Shown here: positions 42,131 through 48,558 of the stretch, piece after piece
Layout: each line of letters begins with the position of its first letter
Numbering within the stretch: position 1 is the stretch's first letter
Assembly (NCBI RefSeq): GCF_018327685.1
Contig: NZ_BNEL01000001.1
Span: 2,604,001-2,668,000 of the forward strand
Length of the DNA stretch: 64,000 nucleotides
Reading direction: 5' to 3'
DNA from: Streptomyces sp. TS71-3
GTDB taxonomy: Bacteria > Actinomycetota > Actinomycetes > Streptomycetales > Streptomycetaceae
Made by a program: the position numbers and the translations under genes
The notes under the pieces: generated by a model
Seen by the model: the letters and a program-made list of their open reading frames with translations, nothing else
What the model was told of the DNA's origin: nothing
Database searches by the model: none

Positions 42131-44626
42131 ATGTCATCATCCACCGTCCACGCGCGCGCCGAGGCCGCCGCTCCGGCAGCCGAAGCCCCGCCGGGCGCAC
42201 CGGCCACCGAGGCCGCGCCAGACGGGCCGGCGGGCGATGCCGGGCACGGCGGAGCGGTCGACGAGCACCCGTCGGGCCGCTGGTGGGCCCTCGGCGTCAT
42301 CGGCCTGGCCCAGCTCATGGTGGTGCTCGACGCCACCATCGTGAACATCGCGCTGCCGTCCGCGCAGCACGCCCTCGACTTCGACAACAACGGCCGCCAG
42401 TGGGTCATCACCGCCTACTCCCTGGCCTTCGGCAGCCTGCTGCTGCTCGGCGGGCGGCTCGCCGACCTGCTGGGCCGCCGGCGCACCTTCATCATCGGCC
42501 TGATCGGCTTCGCCGGAGCCTCCGCGCTCGGCGGCGCCGCGAACGGCTTCACCATGCTGGTCGTCGCCCGCGCCCTCCAGGGCGTGTTCGGCGCGGTCCT
42601 CGCACCGTCCGCGCTGTCCCTGCTGACGACGACGTTCGTCGACCCCAAGGAGCGCTCCAAGGCGTTCGGCGTGTTCGGTGCCATCGCGGGCTCCGGCGGT
42701 GCCATAGGCCTGCTGCTCGGCGGCGTGCTGACCGAGCACCTCAACTGGCGCTACACGCTGTACGTCAACGACGCCATCGCCGTCGTCGCCGTCATCGGCG
42801 CCGCGGTGTTCGTGCGCAGCGCCAGGCCCCCCGAGCGCCCCAAGCTCGACCTGCTCGGCACGCTGCTGGCGGCCGGCGGCCTCTTCGGCGTGGTCTACGG
42901 CTTCTCCAACGCCGAGACGCACGACTGGAGCAACTGGATGTGCTGGGGCTTCCTCGCCGCCGGCGGCCTGCTGCTCCTGCTGTTCGTCCTGTGGGAGACC
43001 AAGGCCAAGCACCCCCTGCTGCCGCTCCGGGTACTCGCCGACCGCAACCGCGCCGGCTCGTACATCAGCGTGTTCATCGCCGGTACCGGCATGTTCGGGG
43101 TGTTCCTCTTCCTCACGTACTACCTCCAGCAGACGCTGCAGTACACGCCGGTGAAGACCGGCCTGGCGTTCCTGCCGATGGTCGGGATGCTGATGGTCAC
43201 CGCCCAGCTCGCGGTGAACCTGATCGTGCCGAAGATCGGCCCCAAGCCGGTGGTGCCCTTCGGCATGGCCGCCGCCGGCGGCGGCCTGATCCTGTTCACC
43301 AAGCTCGACCTGAACAGCACCTACCCCGCGCACGTCCTGCCGCCGCTGCTCCTGATGGGCTTCGGGCTCGGCCTGGCGATGCCCACGGCGATGAGCCTCG
43401 CCACGCTCGGCGTGGCCCGCCAGGACCAGGGTGTGGCCTCGGCGATGGTGAACACCATGCAGCAGATCGGTGGCTCCATCGGCACCGCCCTGTTCAACAC
43501 CATCGCTGCCACCGCCGCCACCGACTACGTCAAGAAGCACGTCGGGATGCCCAACCTCCCGGTGTTCGCGGCGCTGCACAGCTACTCCACCGCGTACTGG
43601 TGGGCCGCCGGGTTCTTCGGCGCCGGCCTGCTCCTCTCGCTGATCATCTACCGCGCCGGCCGGCCGCTGGGCGCGGGGGCGCACGCCCCGGCGGAGGAGC
43701 CCGCCCCGGTGCCCGAGCCGGCCGTGGCACAGGCCGCCGAGCCGCTGCCGACGCGGATGCCGGGCAAGCACGCCAAGGGCCCGATCGCGGTGTCCCGGAA
43801 CGGGGAGAGCCCCGTCCCCGCGGCCGTGCTGGCACAGGCCGCCACCGCGCTGGCCGAGCGGCCCCTCGGCGAGGGGTCCCAGGTGCACGGCTACGTGCTC
43901 AACCCGGCCGGACACCCCGTGCCCGGCGCCGCCGTCACCCTGATCGACCCGGCGGGCGTCCAACTCGCCCGCACCCAGGCCGCGGTCGACGGCGGCTACA
44001 GCCTTACGGGGCCGGAGAAGGGCTCGTACGTCCTGATCGCCTCGGCGCCGGGGCACCAGCCGCACGTGGCCACCGTCTCGGTCGGCCCCATGCCCACCGC
44101 GTTCGACCTGCACCTGGCCGCCTCCGGCGGGCTGACCGGCACGGTGCACTCCGAGTGGTCGCCGATCGGCGGCGCCCTGGTGGTGGCCACCGACGCCCGG
44201 GGCGACGTGGCGGGCACCGTCCGCTGCGACGAGTCCGGCGCCTACCGGCTCAGCGACCTCACGCCCGGCCTGTACACGCTGGCCGTCAGCGCGGACGGCT
44301 ACCAGCCGACCGCCCTCACCGTCGATCTCCAGAACGCCTCCCAGGGCAAGCAGGACATCGAGTTGCGGCCCGCGGCGCTCATCGGCGGCACGGTACGCAA
44401 CACCCAGGGGTCGCCGCTCGGGGACATCCGGGTGACCCTGCTCGACCCCGCGGGGAACGTGCTGGCGCACCGGACCACCGCGGAGGACGGGGCGTACTCC
44501 TTCACGGATCTGCCGGACGGGTACTACACCGTGGTGGCCGGGGGGTATCCGCCTCGGTCCACGCAGTTCACTCTCGGCCGTGAGGGCGGCGACGCGTTCG
44601 ATATCGAGTTGGCGCACGAGGACTGA
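42131..44626 (+). CDS. MFS drug exporter (DHA2/EmrB type) with three C-terminal carboxypeptidase-regulatory-like domains
   Basis: This 831-residue protein has a disordered Ala/Pro-rich N-terminus of about 45 residues and then 12-14 membrane segments up to about residue 515. Motif A is present as GGRLADLLGRRRTF, and motif C-like sequence in FGAIAGSGGAIGLLLGG marks it as an antiporter. NTMQQIGGSIGTALFNTI is typical of DHA2 exporters. After a Pro/Ala linker come three domains of about 80 residues starting VHGYVLNPAGHPVPGAAVTLID, LTGTVHSEWSPIGGALVVATD and IGGTVRNTQGSPLGDIRVTLLD. Each resembles CarboxypepD_reg/Cna-B-like folds. An ordinary member has about 480-530 residues, so the tail is a large addition. 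The ATG has GGAGGCCCCCAGTC upstream. Drug or metabolite efflux is likely. Confidence 0.92.
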   Translation: MSSSTVHARAEAAAPAAEAPPGAPATEAAPDGPAGDAGHGGAVDEHPSGRWWALGVIGLAQLMVVLDATIVNIALPSAQHALDFDNNGRQWVITAYSLAFGSLLLLGGRLADLLGRRRTFIIGLIGFAGASALGGAANGFTMLVVARALQGVFGAVLAPSALSLLTTTFVDPKERSKAFGVFGAIAGSGGAIGLLLGGVLTEHLNWRYTLYVNDAIAVVAVIGAAVFVRSARPPERPKLDLLGTLLAAGGLFGVVYGFSNAETHDWSNWMCWGFLAAGGLLLLLFVLWETKAKHPLLPLRVLADRNRAGSYISVFIAGTGMFGVFLFLTYYLQQTLQYTPVKTGLAFLPMVGMLMVTAQLAVNLIVPKIGPKPVVPFGMAAAGGGLILFTKLDLNSTYPAHVLPPLLLMGFGLGLAMPTAMSLATLGVARQDQGVASAMVNTMQQIGGSIGTALFNTIAATAATDYVKKHVGMPNLPVFAALHSYSTAYWWAAGFFGAGLLLSLIIYRAGRPLGAGAHAPAEEPAPVPEPAVAQAAEPLPTRMPGKHAKGPIAVSRNGESPVPAAVLAQAATALAERPLGEGSQVHGYVLNPAGHPVPGAAVTLIDPAGVQLARTQAAVDGGYSLTGPEKGSYVLIASAPGHQPHVATVSVGPMPTAFDLHLAASGGLTGTVHSEWSPIGGALVVATDARGDVAGTVRCDESGAYRLSDLTPGLYTLAVSADGYQPTALTVDLQNASQGKQDIELRPAALIGGTVRNTQGSPLGDIRVTLLDPAGNVLAHRTTAEDGAYSFTDLPDGYYTVVAGGYPPRSTQFTLGREGGDAFDIELAHED

Positions 44627-44689
44627 GTGGGGGCCTGCGGCCCCGGGGAGCCCCTTGTGAGGGGTGCCCCGGGGTCGTTGGCTTTTGGG

Positions 44690-44885
44690 CGGGGCGTGGT
44701 TGCTGTTCTGCGCAGTTCCCCGTGCCCCTTTTTCCGGGGTGGGTCCGGGCTGCTGGTTTGCGGTGGGGTGTGGTTGCTGTTCTGCGCAGTTCCCCGCGCC
44801 CCTGGTCGGGGCGGTGCCCGCTTGGGTTGTTGGGTGTCTGCTGGTTCGTTGTGGTTGTTTGCGCCGTTCCCCGCGCCCCTGATCG
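44690..44885. repeat. Three copies of the GCGCAGTTCCCCGCGCCCC-type element
   Basis: Copies are centred near 44712, 44788 and 44866, each containing a variant of GTT-CTGCGCAGTTCCCCGCGCCCCT, spaced about 77 bases apart. They share the core of the repeats at 662-784 and 9001-9212. The rest of 44627-45022 has no gene; a promoter for the DUF4230 gene should lie near 44930-45010. Confidence 0.8.
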
Positions 44886-45022
44886 GGCGGTTGTGCCTTG
44901 GGGTTGTGGGTGTGTGCGGGTTCCCCGTATTCCGTTAGGACCTTGGTCAACTGCGGGCAGAATCATGCCTGTACGGTCCGGCCGGGGGGAAGGCGCACCC
45001 CGAGGGAAGGGATGTCGCTGAC

Positions 45023-45670
45023 ATGGCTCAGAGTCTGTGGTCCTGGTTGGGGAAGCTGATCGTTCTGGCGGTGGTGGTGGCCGCCGTGCTGTGGGGCCTG
45101 ATGGGTGCGGGGCTGTTGCCCAAGTGGGATCTCTTCGGGGAGCGCACGACGGACCGTTCAGGGCCCGCGGTACTGAAGTCCATACAGGACATGAGCCGCT
45201 ATCAGGCGGCCACCGGCAACTTCCAGGTCGTCATCGACATGGAGAAGGACACCAAGTACCTGCCCGACGTCATCAAGGGGTCGCGCACCCTGTACGTGGG
45301 CGCCGGCACCGTCGACGCCTACGTCGATCTCGGCGGGCTCAAGAACGGCGACGTCACCGTGGACAAGGACCGCACCTCGGCGACCATCATCCTGCCGCAC
45401 GCCGCGCTGGCCCGGCCCTCGCTCGATCCCAACCGGTCGTACTCGGTCTCCAAGAGCCGCGGGCTGCTCGACCGGCTCGGCGACGTCTTCCGCGACAACC
45501 CCAACAGCGAGCAGGCGGTGCAGAAGCTCGCCGTGAAGCACCTGAGCGAGGCCGCGCAGGAGAGCCACCTCACCGCGCGGGCCGAGAAGAACACCGTCGA
45601 CATGCTGGAGGGCCTGCTGCACTCCCTCGGCTTCCAGCACGTGAGCGTGCGGTACGGCAGCGCGTCCTGA
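45023..45670 (+). CDS. DUF4230 membrane-anchored protein
   Basis: This 215-residue protein has a single N-terminal membrane segment (LGKLIVLAVVVAAVLWGLMGAGLL) and an outside domain of about 170 residues. The domain fits DUF4230: VLKSIQDMSRYQAATGNFQVVIDMEKD, LYVGAGTVDAYVDLGGL and RTSATIILPHAALARPSLDP. The C-terminal helix ESHLTARAEKNTVDMLEGLLHSLGF is also typical. The ATG at 45023 is close to GAAGGGATGTCGCTGAC; spacing is long, but it is the natural start of the anchor. The family is common in Gram-positive bacteria and has no known function. Confidence 0.92.
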   Translation: MAQSLWSWLGKLIVLAVVVAAVLWGLMGAGLLPKWDLFGERTTDRSGPAVLKSIQDMSRYQAATGNFQVVIDMEKDTKYLPDVIKGSRTLYVGAGTVDAYVDLGGLKNGDVTVDKDRTSATIILPHAALARPSLDPNRSYSVSKSRGLLDRLGDVFRDNPNSEQAVQKLAVKHLSEAAQESHLTARAEKNTVDMLEGLLHSLGFQHVSVRYGSAS

Positions 45671-45734
45671 GGTTGCCCGAACGGCAGGAGGCGACCTGCT
45701 CTTCGGGCGCGCCGGTGCCCTCGGCAGTCTGGCG

Positions 45735-46439
45735 TCAGGCGGATTTGTGGCGGGCTCCTCCCTCTACGTGGATCGTCTCGCCGGAGACGAAACCCGCACG
45801 GAGGAGCCACAGCACCGCCTCGACGACGTCGTCGGTCCCGCCGTGGCGTCCGGCGAGGGTTCCGGCCGCGCTCCTGCTCAACAGGGCGGCCTTGCCGTCG
45901 CCGAGGCGGTCCCATGCGCCCGAGTCCACGACACCGGGCGAGACGGCATTGACCCGTACCGGCGCCAGATCCGCCGCCAGGTGGCGCGCGGCGTACTCGA
46001 CCGCACCGTTCGTGACGCCCTTGACGAGCGATCCCGGCCCGGGGCGCCAGCCGACGACACCGGAGAACAGCACCATCGACCCGGCCGGCCGCAGTACCGG
46101 CGCGAAGTGCTTGGCGACCAGCATCGGGCCGATCACCTTCGCCGTGAACGCGGCCAGCAGCCTGTCGCGATCCAGCTCGGTCGCGCGAACGTCGTGCGGC
46201 GCCGAGCCGGTCGTCACGATGTGGTCGATTCCGTCCTTCAGCCGTTCCGCCGCGGTCGCGAGCGTCGACTCGTCCTGCAGATCGACCCGCACCGCCGTGG
46301 CGCCGATCCCGCTCGCCAGCACCTCGGCCGCCCGCAGATCGCGGGCCCCGACGACGACGTCGTACCCGTCCTTCACCGCACGCCTCGCGACGGCCGCGCC
46401 GAGCGCCCGTGCACCGCCGATGACCAGGATCCGTTCCAT
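45735..46439 (-). CDS. SDR-family protein with degenerate catalytic site
   Basis: This 234-residue protein has a Rossmann nucleotide-binding start (MERILVIGGARALGAAVARRAV). VDLQDESTLATAAERL, HIVTTGSAP and the C-terminal VRVNAVSPGVVDSGAWDRLG and VSGETIHVEGG are classic short-chain dehydrogenase features. Where most SDRs carry Tyr-x3-Lys, this one reads VKGVTNGAVE, so both Tyr and Lys appear absent. It may be a non-redox regulator or use a different mechanism. It is divergent from an HxlR regulator across 103 bases with palindromic sites, which suggests it is the regulator's target. Pairs of this kind often respond to quinones or electrophiles. Confidence 0.88.
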   Translation of the reverse strand: MERILVIGGARALGAAVARRAVKDGYDVVVGARDLRAAEVLASGIGATAVRVDLQDESTLATAAERLKDGIDHIVTTGSAPHDVRATELDRDRLLAAFTAKVIGPMLVAKHFAPVLRPAGSMVLFSGVVGWRPGPGSLVKGVTNGAVEYAARHLAADLAPVRVNAVSPGVVDSGAWDRLGDGKAALLSRSAAGTLAGRHGGTDDVVEAVLWLLRAGFVSGETIHVEGGARHKSA

Positions 46440-46473
46440 ATGTCTCACGCCCTCTCGTAGGATCGGACGCAAC

Positions 46474-46532
46474 GGTATGGATTTGATACCGGTATCTTCA
46501 ACGGAACCGGAACCGGAACCGGAACCGGAACG
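46474..46532. promoter_or_regulatory. HxlR/SDR intergenic operator candidates and GGAACC microsatellite
   Basis: GATACCGGTATC (46485-46496) is a perfect 12-bp palindrome. GGTAT (46474-46478) and ATACC (46486-46490) form a second inverted repeat spaced by 7 bases. From 46503 to 46532 the unit GGAACC is repeated five times, ending just before the HxlR ribosome site GGGGAG. Changes in unit number would move the operator relative to the ribosome site without touching the coding frame. Confidence 0.5.
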
Positions 46533-46542
46533 GGGAGCGGTC

Positions 46543-46902
46543 ATGGGCAAGGCGTACAACGTGATGGCGGCGACCTGCCCGAGCCGCACGGTGCTGCACC
46601 GCATCGGCGCCCGCTGGACCGTGTTCGTCGTCAACGCACTCGACGACGGACCCCACCGGTTCAGCGAACTGAAGCGGCACATCCGGGGCATCACCCCGAA
46701 GGTCCTGACCGAGACCCTGCGCTCCCTGGAAGCCGACGGTCTGGTCAGCCGCCACGAGTACGACGAGAACCCGCCCCGCGTCGAGTACGCCCTGACACCG
46801 CTGGGCCGCTCCCTGCTCGTCCCCCTCCGCGCCGTACGGCTCTGGGCCGAGGAGCATGTCCCCGACATCGAGGCGGCCCGCGCCCGCCGGCCGACTCCCT
46901 GA
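46543..46902 (+). CDS. HxlR-family winged-helix transcriptional regulator
   Basis: This 119-residue protein has the HxlR signature. A Cys near the N-terminus (AATCPSRTVLHRIGARWTVFVVNAL) is followed by RFSELKRHIRGITPKVLTETLRSLEADGLVSR and the wing YDENPPRVEYALTPLGRSLL. Cys12 is the position of the redox- or electrophile-sensing Cys in several HxlR/QorR-type regulators. The ATG at 46543 has GGGGAGCGGTC upstream. It is divergent from the SDR gene and probably represses it and itself through the palindromes in between. Confidence 0.93.
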   Translation: MGKAYNVMAATCPSRTVLHRIGARWTVFVVNALDDGPHRFSELKRHIRGITPKVLTETLRSLEADGLVSRHEYDENPPRVEYALTPLGRSLLVPLRAVRLWAEEHVPDIEAARARRPTP

Positions 46903-46935
46903 CCCGCGAGCCGGCCGCCGCATGAAGCGGAATGC

Positions 46936-48558
46936 TCAGGCGGCGCCTCGCGGGGGAGGTGCCGCGGGGCCCGGAAGCCGGTAGTGCGCGCAGGACGCCG
47001 GCAGGTGGACGCCCGCGAGGCGGAGTTGGGTGACGCGGGTGTGGAACGCCGCGGCCCGCAGCAGCTGATCCGCCACCGCCGCCACGCGCCGTGCCTCCGG
47101 CAGGGCGAGCGCGCTGCCCGCCGTCCAGCCGTTGAACGCACCCATGGCCGGCCCGCACCACACCTGCCAGTCGCCCTGCCGTTCCGGCACCCCCTCGGCG
47201 GCCCAGCGCGAGGCCATGCCCAGGTACCAGCGGAAGACCATCGCCATCCGGTACTTGGGGTCGGACTCGGCGCGCCGCAGCCATCCTGGATGGTGCGCGG
47301 CCAGGTAGGCGGCGGTGTCCTTCCACGCCTCGTCGACGGTGCGGCGCAGGATGCGGTCCTCCAGGTGGCGCAGGTCCCCGGCCGGCAGGTCCGGCAGCCC
47401 CGCGTGGTCCCGGTACAGTCGGTGCAGCCGGGCGGCGTGCGCGTGGAACATCGTGCCGCGCGCGAGGACCTGCACCTGGACGCCCTGCTCGAACATGTCC
47501 GCCGCCGGCGCCATCGTGCAGTCGGCCGGGCCGGCGGCGGCCAGCAGCCGCTTCACGCCGGGCGCGGTGCCGGCCTCCACCGTGGCCTGGTTGACCGACC
47601 CCGTCACCACGTACGCGGCGCCCAGTGCCAGCGCCGCGACCACCGACTCCGGGGTGCCGATGCCGCCCGCCGCCCCGATGCGCACCGGCGCCGCACCCGG
47701 ATACTCGCGCGCCACCTCGTCCCGCAGCCGCACGAACGAGGGCAGCATCACCGTCAGGGAACGCCGGTCGGTGTGCCCGCCGGAGTCCGCCTCGAAGGTG
47801 ATGTCGTCGGCCATCGGCACCGCCCGTGCCAGCTCCGCCTGCTCGGCGCCGACCAGGCCGCGCGCCGCCAGGTCCGCCAAGAGCGCGGCCGGCGCGGGCC
47901 GCAGGAACAGCTCCGCGACCTCCGGCCTGGACACCTTCGCCACGATCCGGTGCTCCGCCCGCACCCCGCCCGGGGCACCCGCCGCACGCCGCAGCCCCGC
48001 CACCCGGTACCGGACCAGGTCCGGTGTGAGCTGCACGAACGCCGACGCCTCCAGGCAGCGCACCCCGTGCCGCAGGCACGCGTCCACGCACATGCGCTCC
48101 GTCGCCGGGTCCAGCGGGTTGTGGATGAGGTTGCACGCGTAGGGGTGGCCCGTCCTGCCCTTCCCGTCCGTCCCGTCCGTCCCGCCCGCGCCCAGGGTGC
48201 GGGCGAGGCGGCCGAGCCCCGCGTCGAGGCGTGCCTCAGGCAGCCCCGCCGCCCCGAACGAGGCCAGGTACCCGGCCCGCGCCAGCGCCTCCACCAGCTC
48301 CTCACCGGAGATGCCGGACGCCATCGACCCCGCCATGTACGCGTGCCGCACCCCGTGCCGGCGCCGGAACTCCGCCGCGCCGAGCCGCTCCGGGTCCTGC
48401 GGCGCCGCCACCGCCAGCGTGGTGATGCCGCCGCCCGGCGCGGGCGGTTCCGACGCGGCACCGAGCCGGCCGCCGTCGGCGACGATGTAGCAGGGCCGTT
48501 CGAGGTCGGCCAGGACCGCGTACACACCGTCCGTGTCGTGCCGCACCACCGTGCTCAC
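46936..48558 (-). CDS. pfaD: PfaD-type enoyl reductase (2-nitropropane-dioxygenase-like TIM barrel)
   Basis: This 540-residue protein has the full PfaD pattern. An N-terminal region with CYIVADGGRLGAASEPPAPGG precedes a flavin-binding TIM barrel (HAYMAGSMASGISGEELVEALARAG, PYACNLIHNPLDPATE, VPMADDITFEADSGGHTDRR). APVRIGAAGGIGTPESVVAALALGAAYVVTGSVNQ marks the FMN phosphate site. The C-terminal DPKYRMAMVFRWYLGMASRWA and VWCGPAMGAFNGWTAGS are diagnostic of trans-acting reductases in PUFA synthase and related PKS clusters. The GTG at 48558 overlaps the upstream stop as GTGA. It should reduce enoyl-ACP intermediates held by the PfaA-like protein. The gene symbol is used in the sense of the family. 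Confidence 0.92.
   Translation of the reverse strand: MSTVVRHDTDGVYAVLADLERPCYIVADGGRLGAASEPPAPGGGITTLAVAAPQDPERLGAAEFRRRHGVRHAYMAGSMASGISGEELVEALARAGYLASFGAAGLPEARLDAGLGRLARTLGAGGTDGTDGKGRTGHPYACNLIHNPLDPATERMCVDACLRHGVRCLEASAFVQLTPDLVRYRVAGLRRAAGAPGGVRAEHRIVAKVSRPEVAELFLRPAPAALLADLAARGLVGAEQAELARAVPMADDITFEADSGGHTDRRSLTVMLPSFVRLRDEVAREYPGAAPVRIGAAGGIGTPESVVAALALGAAYVVTGSVNQATVEAGTAPGVKRLLAAAGPADCTMAPAADMFEQGVQVQVLARGTMFHAHAARLHRLYRDHAGLPDLPAGDLRHLEDRILRRTVDEAWKDTAAYLAAHHPGWLRRAESDPKYRMAMVFRWYLGMASRWAAEGVPERQGDWQVWCGPAMGAFNGWTAGSALALPEARRVAAVADQLLRAAAFHTRVTQLRLAGVHLPASCAHYRLPGPAAPPPRGAA

Noticed and set aside
44568..44966. Minus-strand protein opposite the 44690-44885 repeats
   Set aside because: Its repeated NCAEQQ/GARGTAQ phrases come from the dispersed DNA element, and no start site is convincing.
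45735..47141. A longer 468-residue version of the SDR protein
   Set aside because: The added N-terminal half is antisense to the HxlR gene. The ATG at 46439 gives a standard SDR N-terminus.
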